Below, in pieces: positions 14,123 through 21,231 of a stretch of 24,453 bases of DNA (positions within the stretch are counted from its first letter, which is position 1; every line of letters begins with the position of its first letter). The position numbers and the translations under genes were made by a program. This stretch comes from CAYYNP01 sp964472545. GTDB taxonomy: Bacteria; Planctomycetota; Planctomycetia; Pirellulales; Thermoguttaceae. Where the stretch lies: the NCBI GenBank assembly GCA_964472545.1, contig CAYYNP010000138.1, positions 1-24,453 of the forward strand, written 5' to 3'. The notes beneath the pieces are model-generated. The model did not search any database. It was given only the letters and a program-made list of their open reading frames with translations, and was not told the origin of the DNA.

Positions 14123-14986
14123 ATGCAACACGGAAGTTACCAAATCCGAGCGATGACCCGGACGGAGGTCGAAACGGCCGTCGACTGGGCGGCGGCCGAA
14201 GGCTGGAATCCGGGTTTGCACGATGCGGACTGTTTCTACGCCGCCGATCCGAACGGCTTTCTGGTCGGATTGCTGGGCGGATTGCTGGACGACGAGCCGA
14301 TCGCCACGCTCTCGGCCGTGAAGTACGGCGATTCGTTCGGCTTCCTCGGCTTCTACATCGTCAAGCCGGCGTATCGCGGCCAGGGCTACGGGATCCGGAT
14401 ATGGGACGCCGGGCTCGAATACCTCCGCGGCCGCACGATCGGTCTGGACGGCGTGGTCGCCCAGCAAGACAACTACCGCAAGTGTGGTTTCGAGTTGGCA
14501 TACAAGAACGTCCGCTACCAGGGAACCGTCGGCGAGCGTCTTCCACCGGATCCGCAGATCGTGCCGTTGTCCGAGGTCCCGTTCGACGAGATCGAGGCGT
14601 ACGACAAACCGTTCTTTCCCGACGATCGCACAACGTTCCTGCGGCGTTGGATCGATCAGCCCCAGAGCACGGCGCTGGGCATCCTGCAGAACGGCACGTT
14701 GGCGGGTTACGGCGTGATGCGCGCTTGCCGGTCGGGATACAAGATCGGCCCGTTGTTTGCCGACAACCGGGCGACGGCCGACCGTCTGTTCTTGGCGCTT
14801 ACGGCGCATACTCGCCGCGACGCGCTGGTCTTCTTGGACGTGCCAGAGGTGAACCCGGCAGCCGTCGAGTTGGCAAGGCAGCACGAGATGACGCCCGCGT
14901 TCGAGACGGCCCGCATGTACCTGGGCGACGAGCCCGATCTGCCGCTGGAGCGGCTGTTTGGGGTGACGACCTTCGAACTCGGGTGA
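14123..14986 (+). CDS. GNAT-family N-acetyltransferase
   Basis: A 287-residue protein. The N-terminal half is a GNAT domain, with beta4 FLGFYIVKPAYRGQGYGIRIW holding the acetyl-CoA pyrophosphate-binding RGQGYG (85-90), followed by the VAQQDNYRKCGFELAYKN segment. The C-terminal half (about 165-287) matches the second domain seen in YitH-like GNAT proteins (PQSTALGILQNGTLAGYGV). The length suits that two-domain subfamily. The acceptor substrate is unknown. It is cytosolic, with no signal peptide. The ATG at 14123 lacks a clear Shine-Dalgarno sequence and follows the palindrome repeat by 10 bp, so the start is tentative. Confidence 0.87.
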   Translation: MQHGSYQIRAMTRTEVETAVDWAAAEGWNPGLHDADCFYAADPNGFLVGLLGGLLDDEPIATLSAVKYGDSFGFLGFYIVKPAYRGQGYGIRIWDAGLEYLRGRTIGLDGVVAQQDNYRKCGFELAYKNVRYQGTVGERLPPDPQIVPLSEVPFDEIEAYDKPFFPDDRTTFLRRWIDQPQSTALGILQNGTLAGYGVMRACRSGYKIGPLFADNRATADRLFLALTAHTRRDALVFLDVPEVNPAAVELARQHEMTPAFETARMYLGDEPDLPLERLFGVTTFELG

Positions 14987-15080
14987 TAACGAGGTGCAAC
15001 CGGCGACTGTCGAAAACATGCGGGTGGCGCAGCCACAGGAGGCGCGGCGGTGGACCACGGAACCTCTCGTTGCTGCACAA

Positions 15081-15143
15081 CCCCGACACCTTTTCCGACA
15101 TAGCGGCAGAGGTGGCAACGCCCGATGCGGAAAAGTGTCGGGG
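15081..15143. repeat. 63-bp hairpin element, copy A
   Basis: The arms CCCCGACACCTTTTCCGACAT and GATGCGGAAAAGTGTCGGGG pair over about 18-19 bp with two single-base bulges, enclosing a loop of about 22 bases that contains GCGGCAGAGGTGGCAACG. It is nearly identical to copy B at 15357-15419 (differences include GACAT/GGCAT and GAGGTGG/GAAGTGG). Confidence 0.9.
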
Positions 15144-15167
15144 CCACCCGCGCGTCGTGCAGTTCTC

Positions 15168-15275
15168 GGGGACGGGAGTCTCCTTCGTCGCGCGCTGCGC
15201 CCCCGTTGCGTGTACGTGTGAGCGTTGCGCACCTTCTGCAGATCGAACTCGATTGGGAAGGAGAGTCCCGTCCCC
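15168..15275. repeat. Inverted repeat with 18-bp arms between the hairpin copies
   Basis: Left arm GGGGACGGGAGTCTCCTT (15168-15185) and right arm AAGGAGAGTCCCGTCCCC (15258-15275) are reverse complements with one mismatch, separated by 72 bases. It is unrelated in sequence to the 63-bp element. Confidence 0.85.
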
Positions 15276-15356
15276 TTTGCGTCAGGTGGCACCCACACTA
15301 CAATTGACGGCTGGCGCGGACCAGGAGGCGCCACGACACCTCCCGTTGCTGCGCAA

Positions 15357-15419
15357 CCCCGACACCTTTTCCGGCATAGCGGCAGAAGTGGCAACGCCCG
15401 ATGCGGAAAAGTGTCGGGG
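15357..15419. repeat. 63-bp hairpin element, copy B
   Basis: The second copy of the element at 15081-15143, the same length and with only a few substitutions, including some in the arm and loop. Sequence similarity extends a little outside on both sides (GGAGGCGC before, CCCGCG after), so the duplicated unit is longer than the hairpin. Confidence 0.9.
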
Positions 15420-15425
15420 CCGCCC

Positions 15426-15440
15426 GCGTCGAGACGCACC
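15426..15440. repeat. GGTGCGTC/GACGCACC palindrome, partial copy 2
   Basis: GCGTCGAGACGCACC: the right half is intact and continues as CCTAC as in copy 4, while the left arm has lost its outer bases. It abuts hairpin copy B and lies 27 bp before the HNH start. Confidence 0.7.
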
Positions 15441-15466
15441 CTACAAGACTGACGTGAGATGATACG

Positions 15467-15814
15467 ATGGCGCGAGTGGACTACCGCAAGCTGGCGTTTC
15501 AGAAACACGACCCGTTGTGCGCGCATTGCGGGTTCGGCATCCCCTCCGTGCTTGAGGTCGCCCATATCGACGGTGATCGGACGAACAATGCCGTCGGCAA
15601 CCTCGTGGTCCTTTGTCCCAACTGTCACAAGATGCACGACCTCGACCTGATCTCGACGCAGACGATTATCGAGATGCGAGACCGACCGAAGATCGTGGAT
15701 TGGTCCAAGAGGATGAAGGATGCTGGGCGGAAGGCAGCGCTGACTCGCAAGCGTCGTGCGGCGGGGAGAAAGGCAGCCGCCACGCGCAAGCGAAACCAGG
15801 GGGAATCTCCGTAG
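15467..15814 (+). CDS. Small HNH endonuclease-like protein with basic repeat tail
   Basis: A 115-residue protein. Residues 18-57 form an HNH zinc-finger nuclease motif: CAHC (C18, C21), AHIDGDRTNNAVGNL with H33, D35, N40-N45, and CPNCHKMH (C50, C53, H54). The four cysteines would bind structural zinc and the histidine/asparagine would form the active site. The C-terminus has two basic repeats, AGRKAALTRKR and AGRKAAATRKR, likely for DNA contact. It is short compared with restriction or homing HNH enzymes. The ATG at 15467 has only a weak purine stretch upstream (GTGAGATGATACG). It lies between palindromic repeats on both sides, which suggests a mobile or domesticated nuclease. Confidence 0.82.
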   Translation: MARVDYRKLAFQKHDPLCAHCGFGIPSVLEVAHIDGDRTNNAVGNLVVLCPNCHKMHDLDLISTQTIIEMRDRPKIVDWSKRMKDAGRKAALTRKRRAAGRKAAATRKRNQGESP

Positions 15815-15832
15815 CGTGCGTCTCGACGCACC
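15814..15832. repeat. GGTGCGTC/GACGCACC palindrome, copy 3
   Basis: GCGTGCGTCTCGACGCACC overlaps the last base of the HNH stop codon. One base of the left arm differs from copy 1. Confidence 0.8.
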
Positions 15833-15864
15833 ACAATGAACGATGTACGTCGTCGCAGGCTCGT

Positions 15865-15882
15865 GGTGCGTCGAGACGCACC
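15865..15882. repeat. GGTGCGTC/GACGCACC palindrome, copy 4
   Basis: GGTGCGTCGAGACGCACC, a perfect 8-bp inverted repeat, is the reverse complement of copy 1 including its centre. It is followed by CCTAC and lies 24 bp before thrC. Copies 3 and 4 face each other 32 bp apart. Confidence 0.85.
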
Positions 15883-15906
15883 CTACACACTACCCTGGAA
15901 TCAACC

Positions 15907-17139
15907 ATGCCCACCTACGTCACCCATCTCGAAGCCGCCATCGACGGGACGCGGCTGGAAGCGAACACGCTGCAAACGATGCACAAGGACCGGCCGCTCT
16001 GGGTCCGCTACGACCTGGAAGCGATCCGCCGGGACGTCGACCGAGGCGCGTTGACGCGGCGGGAGCCGACGATCTGGCGGTATCGGGAACTGCTGCCACC
16101 GGGGCCGGAAGTGGAACTTGTGACGCTCGGCGAAGGGATGACGCCGCTGTTGCGATGTGAGCGGCTGGGCGGGCAAGTCGGCGTGGGGGATCTGTGGGTC
16201 AAGGACGAGTCGCTGCTGCCGACCGGGTCGTTCAAGAGCCGAGGGCAAGCGGTCGCCGTGACGATGGCCCGGCACTTTGGCGTCACGCGGCTGGCGATCC
16301 CCACGGCCGGAAACGCCGGCGGGGCGATGGCGGCCTATGCGGCTCGCGGCGGGATGGAGGCCTATGTCTTCATGCCCGCCGACACCCCGCCGATCAACCA
16401 GTTCGAGGCCCAAATGGCCGGGGCCAAGGCCTTTCTGGTCGACGGGCTGATCACCGACTGCGGCCGGATCGTACGCTCGGGCATCGAGCCGATGGGGTGG
16501 TTCGACCTCTCGACGCTCAAGGAACCCTATCGCATCGAGGGCAAGAAGACGATGGGCCTGGAGTTGGCCGAGCAGTGCGATTGGAAACTGCCCGACGTGA
16601 TCCTCTATCCGACCGGCGGCGGCACCGGATTGATCGGCATGTGGAAGGCCTTTCAGGAGTTGGCCGAACTGGGCTGGCTCGAGTCGGATAATATGCCGCG
16701 GATGGTCTCGGTGCAGTCGGAAGGCTGCTGCCCGATCGTCCGCGCGTTCGAGGCCGGCGAGCGTTTTGCCGAGCCGTTTGAAAACGCCGCCACGATCGCC
16801 TCGGGCATCCGCGTGCCGGCGGCCGTGGGCGACTTCATGATCCTCGACGCCGTGCGCGAAAGCGGCGGCTGCGCGGTGGCGGTCGACGAGACGCGGATCG
16901 TCGAGTGGATGCAAACCTCCGCCGCCAGCGAAGGCATCTCGGTCTGTCCCGAATCGGCGGCGTGCGTCGGCGCGGCGGAGAAACTGGCCGCCTCCGGGTT
17001 CATCGGCGATGGCGATCGCGTGGTCGTCTACAATTGCGGCGCCGCCCAGAAGTACCCGCACGTGACGTCCGCCTCGCCGCCGCAGGTGCCCGACCCGTCG
17101 AACCTCGATTGGGAGTGGATCGCCCGAGGTGGTGGTTAA
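15907..17139 (+). CDS. thrC: Threonine synthase
   Basis: A 410-residue PLP enzyme that converts O-phosphohomoserine to threonine. The Schiff-base lysine is K110 in LLPTGSFKSRG. The PLP neighbourhood TAGNAGGAMAAYAARGG and the phosphate-binding YPTGGGTGLIG are present. The long N-terminal part (LWVRYDLEAIRRDVDRG, LLPPG) matches threonine synthases with an N-terminal extension rather than threonine dehydratases. The start is ATG 15907, chosen because conserved sequence begins there and the upstream open frame overlaps the HNH gene. No strong Shine-Dalgarno sequence is visible (CCTGGAATCAACC). It ends in a long inverted repeat facing the porin gene. Confidence 0.9.
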   Translation: MPTYVTHLEAAIDGTRLEANTLQTMHKDRPLWVRYDLEAIRRDVDRGALTRREPTIWRYRELLPPGPEVELVTLGEGMTPLLRCERLGGQVGVGDLWVKDESLLPTGSFKSRGQAVAVTMARHFGVTRLAIPTAGNAGGAMAAYAARGGMEAYVFMPADTPPINQFEAQMAGAKAFLVDGLITDCGRIVRSGIEPMGWFDLSTLKEPYRIEGKKTMGLELAEQCDWKLPDVILYPTGGGTGLIGMWKAFQELAELGWLESDNMPRMVSVQSEGCCPIVRAFEAGERFAEPFENAATIASGIRVPAAVGDFMILDAVRESGGCAVAVDETRIVEWMQTSAASEGISVCPESAACVGAAEKLAASGFIGDGDRVVVYNCGAAQKYPHVTSASPPQVPDPSNLDWEWIARGGG

Positions 17140-17158
17140 CACTCCGCCGGACTTCGGT

Positions 17159-17255
17159 GGGTGGCTGGGGCAAAGCGCAGCGGTGCCCCAGGTTAACAGC
17201 GATCGGATAATGCCGCTTGCCACTGGGGCACCGCTGCGCTTTGCCCCAGCCACCC
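17159..17255. repeat. Inverted repeat with 32-bp arms between convergent genes
   Basis: Left arm 17159-17190 and right arm 17224-17255 are reverse complements over 32 bp without mismatch (core GGCTGGGGCAAAGCGCAG), with a 33-base loop. It sits between thrC (+) and the porin gene (-), 19 bp after the thrC stop. It can form a very stable RNA hairpin from either strand, so it may act as a bidirectional terminator, although there is no T-tract. The size and symmetry also suit a MITE-like element. Confidence 0.85.
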
Positions 17256-17285
17256 CACTGCCAAGACCAGATGAAGTGCGGCAAC

Positions 17286-18638
17286 TCAGAAATCGACCTG
17301 CGCCCGCGTCTGGAAGACGTCCATGTGGCCGGTGGTGCCGCCGGCGTGGGCCGTGTTGTGGACGTAGTTGAACATCAGCCGGGTGTTGGCGTTGAGGTAC
17401 CAGTTCAGCCCGACCGTGTGTCCGCCGGCCATGCCGCCGGTGATGTCGGCGTCGTCCAGATCGATCCACGAAAAGCGATAGGCGATTTCCCAGGCGCCGC
17501 TGCCCGTGCAGACGGAGCCGCCGGACGTGCTGACGCGGAAGAAGTCCTCGGTCGGCTGTATGCGGCAGAAGCTCCCGTCGGCCCGGTCGTATTGGCGGCT
17601 CTCGCCGGTAAGGAACCAACTCGCGTAGACGTAGGCCCCGCGAAACTGCGGATCGGCAAACCCGTCGCGCACGGCAACGGCCTGCACGTATTCCGACTGG
17701 ATCGAAAACGGTCCTAGTATCAGCGCCGTTTCCAGGCCGAATTGGTGGCAGCCGGCCACGTCGGTGATCTCGCCGGTGTCGACGACGGAATCGCCCAGGT
17801 GGGCCTCGGGCCCCGTGCTGAAGCGTACGGTCCGATCGGCCACCGTGCGGAAGCTATAGGCGACGCCCGTGTGCCACAGCCCGCTGCCGGCGGCTTCGTC
17901 GACCCAGGGCAGAAACGTGAGCCGGCCGGAGATCGCCCCGGCGCCGCGGTCGTCGCGGAGTATGGGTGGCTGATCGCTAACCTCGGTGAGAAAAGCGCCG
18001 AGTGCCCAGGTGGCCGTTTCGCGATCGTTGTGATCGAACGCCATCACGCCCACGGTCCGCTCCGGCGAGCAGGCCGAGGGCAGCGCGCGTTCCATGAAGG
18101 TGATGTACTTCGAACTGGTCAGTTCCTCCAGGCCGAACGGCTCGCTGAGATGCCCCACGCGGAGATGGCCCAAGATCGGTAGCTCTTTGACCGTGAAGTA
18201 GACGTCCTTGAAGGTCACGGCGTGCAATGTGTCGCCGGCGGCCGTGGATTGCGTATCGGCGAAGTCGAACTGCAGCTTGTAGTCGACCACCTCGGAAACC
18301 GCGCCTTTGAGGAAGATCCGCGCGCGGCGAAACTCGAAACCGTTGGCCTGGTTTCCGATCTGGCCCTGGCTGGCAAGATCCTGCGTGTAGGCGGACCAAT
18401 CGGCCATGATCCGGCCGCCGACGGTTACCGAACGATCCTGGGCCGATTGCCGCTGGGCCGCGGCAGCCCGGGCTTCAAGTTCCTCGCGCCAAGCCCTCAG
18501 TTCGAGAACTTCCTCGGCCAGATCGAGCATGTCGGCCTCGAGCTTGCCTCCATCAGGCGCGGCCGGCGCGGCGCGCCCACCACACGCGGCCACGATGGCC
18601 AATGCCGCTGCGAATCCGGTCCTTCCTCGCCGTCGCAC
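17286..18638 (-). CDS. Phosphate-selective porin O/P-like outer-membrane protein
   Basis: A 450-residue outer-membrane beta-barrel. After an export signal (about 1-28) comes a short coiled-coil-like helix (KLEADMLDLAEEVLELRAWREELEARAAA, residues about 32-60, quoted in parts as LDLAEEVLELRAWREELEA). Then come porin features: VTVGGRIMADW, FEFRRARIFLKGAV, YKLQFDFAD, GHLRVGHLSEPFGLEELTS, GLNWYLN and a C-terminal phenylalanine (RAQVDF), the usual barrel-assembly signal. It likely admits phosphate or other anions. The GTG start at 18638 is 7 bp after the upstream gene's stop with no strong ribosome site, so translation is probably coupled. Evidence of barrel type is good, substrate is inference. 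Confidence 0.87.
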   Translation of the reverse strand: MRRRGRTGFAAALAIVAACGGRAAPAAPDGGKLEADMLDLAEEVLELRAWREELEARAAAAQRQSAQDRSVTVGGRIMADWSAYTQDLASQGQIGNQANGFEFRRARIFLKGAVSEVVDYKLQFDFADTQSTAAGDTLHAVTFKDVYFTVKELPILGHLRVGHLSEPFGLEELTSSKYITFMERALPSACSPERTVGVMAFDHNDRETATWALGAFLTEVSDQPPILRDDRGAGAISGRLTFLPWVDEAAGSGLWHTGVAYSFRTVADRTVRFSTGPEAHLGDSVVDTGEITDVAGCHQFGLETALILGPFSIQSEYVQAVAVRDGFADPQFRGAYVYASWFLTGESRQYDRADGSFCRIQPTEDFFRVSTSGGSVCTGSGAWEIAYRFSWIDLDDADITGGMAGGHTVGLNWYLNANTRLMFNYVHNTAHAGGTTGHMDVFQTRAQVDF

Positions 18639-18645
18639 TCGATAG

Positions 18646-19578
18646 CTACTCCGCGTCGGCCGGCTCGCGAACGGCTACCCGGGGCGCGGCGGCCGGTTTG
18701 GCGGCCACCTGCCGCTGGGCAACCGAAGCGGCCAGCCTCGACAGTTCGGCCCGATATTCGGGCTTCACGTGCAATAGCCGGCTTGCCAGGCGCTGGACGC
18801 CCTGGCTGTTTTCCTCGGCGGTCTTCGACAGGCTGCCCAGGAAGTCGATGCTCTGCACGAAATTCGAATCGGCCGTCTTGCCCATCCAGGGCTGAAACGT
18901 CTTGGCCAGCAACTCGGCCCCGCCTTGCTCGATGGCCAGAAAGGTGTCGAGCCGGGAAGTGATATAGTAGCGGCCGTTTGTCTCGCGGACGTAGCCGGTC
19001 TTCAGCACCATCAGGCAGGTTCCGTTGACTCTCTTGCCGAACAGCGGCCCCAGGTAGCTGCCCTGGGCGTAGATCAGTTGCGTGTCGGCGCTGCTGTAGA
19101 GAAACTGAACCACCCCCGACGTGCCCGCCGACTCGATCACCCGATAGGTCCGCGTGCCCGCCTCGCGGAGCTTCAACTCGCTGAGTTTGAGTTCCTCCCA
19201 GATGTTGACCACGACATCCGGATGGCGGATCAGAAACAGGTAAAGGTGTGGATCGCAATCGACGACGTGGGTCGGCATCCGGCGGAAGAGGCTCACGTTG
19301 GTGAGCACCGCGTTGACCTTGGCCCGGGCTGCGGCGTCGAGGTGCTTGTATGGGATCGACTGCAGCGCACTGCGGCGAGCGGCGTCGCTGGTGGTGGCCT
19401 GATAGCGATCCGACTTGGCCGCAGCCCGCGGCGCGGCCGGCGTTGCAGCCGGCGTTGCAGCCGACGATGGCAAAGGCCGTCCAATGAGAAATGCGGCCGC
19501 CAAGAGCATGGCGATCCATCCCGAAGCACGCCGATTGGGCGGCGAGTGCCCTGCACAGCCGAGTCGCAGCACGGCCAT
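18646..19578 (-). CDS. Secreted protein of unknown function, partner of the porin
   Basis: A 310-residue protein. A hydrophobic signal segment (WIAMLLAAAFLIGRPLPSSA) lies at residues 21-40, so the true start may be the internal ATG at codon 24. The mature part has conserved-looking blocks: QSIPYKHLDAAARAKVNAVL, SLFRRMPTHVVDCDPHLYLF, HPDVVVNIWEELKLSELKL and YRVIESAGTSGVVQFLYSS. An A/P-rich C-terminus follows. I recognise no enzyme motif; the pattern matches a planctomycete-type exported family of unknown role. It precedes the porin by 7 bp on the same strand, so the two are likely one operon and could cooperate at the cell envelope. Confidence 0.8.
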   Translation of the reverse strand: MAVLRLGCAGHSPPNRRASGWIAMLLAAAFLIGRPLPSSAATPAATPAAPRAAAKSDRYQATTSDAARRSALQSIPYKHLDAAARAKVNAVLTNVSLFRRMPTHVVDCDPHLYLFLIRHPDVVVNIWEELKLSELKLREAGTRTYRVIESAGTSGVVQFLYSSADTQLIYAQGSYLGPLFGKRVNGTCLMVLKTGYVRETNGRYYITSRLDTFLAIEQGGAELLAKTFQPWMGKTADSNFVQSIDFLGSLSKTAEENSQGVQRLASRLLHVKPEYRAELSRLAASVAQRQVAAKPAAAPRVAVREPADAE

Positions 19579-19872
19579 CCCCCCATGTTTGTAGATGACG
19601 CGAGTTTCCGCAGAGTAATCCGACTCTGATGAGTATTCGGTCCCCGTCGTCTGCTACGGTCAGTCAAAACGTTCGATTTGGCGCGGCCATTGTCAGGCTA
19701 GGCAAGACAGGGAGGCGGGCTAATCGCTGTCGGGCATTCCGGAATCGGAAATCCGACCGTCAACTCCCCCATCCGCTCTTGCTCGGAACGGCCCAATCGC
19801 GGACAATCCGGCCCCTTTCTTGTCTCGCAGAGATCTCCTCCTCAGTGGCCTTCCTCGCAGCAGGCATCCCTC

Positions 19873-21198
19873 ATGCGAAGTCCCAAAGCCGTGCTGATCG
19901 TACTGCTGCTGACGGCCGGCTTGCTGGCGGCGTTGTTCGCCGCGCGAGGGCCGTACGCCTACTTCGCAGCCAGCCACTTGCGTGGCCGGCTTAAGAGCGT
20001 GGCAGACGACCGCGTCGAGCAGACGCTGCGGCAGATCGCCGCTTTGGGCGAGCCGGGGGTGCCGGTACTCGTTGAGGCGTTGGGGTCCGATCGTCCCGGC
20101 GTCGCCCGGTCGGCCATGTCGGTACTTCGGGAACAACTGCGAACCTGGCAAACGCCCCCTCGAGATGAGCATTCCCGACAACTGGCGGCCCTGGCCGAAG
20201 CCCTGGCGACCTACGCGCCGCAGTTCGACCACGCGGCGCGGCACGACGCCGCCGACCTGGCCGCCGAGATTCTGCGTTGGCCTCCCGACGGCGGAGTGGT
20301 CGACCGCGGCCGCGTGATCGCCCGATGCGAGCGGGTGCTTCGCCTGACGCGTCCCGGGAAGGTCCCGCCGCAGCCAGATGCAGCAAGCCAGCCGGAAACG
20401 GATCTGGCGGCCTTGGATGCGCCGCCGGCGGCCAGAGAGACCGACGAGATCGTCGAGGGCCCGCCGCAGATTCCCGTGGAGGGCGGCGAGGCGATCGCCG
20501 GCCCGCGGTCGGAAGGCACCGTGCCGTCGCCGCCGGATGCCACGCCTCGTCCGCCGGAAGGGGCAGTGCAAGCACCGGCGGCCGTGGCGTCTCCGGAGGC
20601 CCCGTGGTGTCTGCCCGATCCGATTTCCGCCCAACCGATCAACCCGTTGCGAGACACCCACGGTTGGTCGATCGACGGGCTGCGCGCACCCCTTCGGCCG
20701 CAAGCTTCGATTGCACCCGATGCCCGCCCATCGCTCGAAGCGTCCCCGGAGGGCGTCTGGCGGCCGATTGTGCCACCACATGCCACACCACCTCACGGTG
20801 CCGCGGAGTTCTCGCACACGGCGACGGAGGAATTGATGCGGCAGTTTGCCGTCGGCGGCGACCGAAGCACAGCCGCGCAGGCCGAGCTGCAGCGCCGTGG
20901 ATTTGGGCAACGCGAAATCGACTTGTCGCGGCGGCTGTTCGATCAGGACGCGAAAGTCCGCCAGCAGTTGGCTGCCGCGTTGCCGGGAATGGCCGGCGTG
21001 AATCCCGTGCCTTGGTTGCTCTTGCTCAGCCGCGACGTCGATGCCGACGTGCGTCTGACGGCGATCGGTCTGATCGCGACCATCAACGATCCGACGCTAT
21101 TGGCAAAGATCGAGCAGATTGCCCGACGCGACCCCGACGCCCGCATCCGCCAACAGGCGGCTCGTATCGCCACGCTACGCCACGGCCGACCTCGCTGA
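19873..21198 (+). CDS. Membrane-anchored HEAT-repeat protein
   Basis: A 441-residue protein with one N-terminal membrane segment (AVLIVLLLTAGLLAALFAA, residues about 6-24) and no cleavage site, so it should be anchored with the rest outside the cytoplasm. HEAT-like helical pairs appear at about 45-110 (RQIAALGEPGVPVLVEALG) and at 320-435 (VRQQLAAALPGMAGVNPVPW, LLLLSRDVDADVRLTAIGLI, RRDPDARIRQQAARIATL). A long proline/alanine-rich linker of about 170 residues separates them. Such repeats bind other proteins. It is divergent from the secreted protein gene with 294 bp between, in which no clear promoter was found. Confidence 0.8.
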   Translation: MRSPKAVLIVLLLTAGLLAALFAARGPYAYFAASHLRGRLKSVADDRVEQTLRQIAALGEPGVPVLVEALGSDRPGVARSAMSVLREQLRTWQTPPRDEHSRQLAALAEALATYAPQFDHAARHDAADLAAEILRWPPDGGVVDRGRVIARCERVLRLTRPGKVPPQPDAASQPETDLAALDAPPAARETDEIVEGPPQIPVEGGEAIAGPRSEGTVPSPPDATPRPPEGAVQAPAAVASPEAPWCLPDPISAQPINPLRDTHGWSIDGLRAPLRPQASIAPDARPSLEASPEGVWRPIVPPHATPPHGAAEFSHTATEELMRQFAVGGDRSTAAQAELQRRGFGQREIDLSRRLFDQDAKVRQQLAAALPGMAGVNPVPWLLLLSRDVDADVRLTAIGLIATINDPTLLAKIEQIARRDPDARIRQQAARIATLRHGRPR

Positions 21199-21231
21199 GC
21201 GATGTGCGGGCACGTGCCGATTGGCGGTCGT

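Larger units (their letters stand above)
14987..15466. other. Repeat-filled gap upstream of the HNH gene
   Basis: A 480-bp stretch without a believable ORF. From left to right it holds hairpin element copy A (15081-15143), an inverted repeat with 18-bp arms (15168-15275), hairpin element copy B (15357-15419) and part of the GACGCACC palindrome (15426-15440). It looks like accumulated small non-coding repeats rather than a promoter region alone. Confidence 0.8.

Noticed and set aside
14027..15637. 536-codon open frame on the minus strand across the GNAT gene and repeats
   Set aside because: It crosses hairpin repeats and the HNH gene; the repeats give internal duplication in the frame but there is no domain.
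15613..15906. 98-codon N-terminal extension of threonine synthase
   Set aside because: The upstream frame overlaps the HNH gene in another frame and crosses two palindromes; homology starts at 15907.
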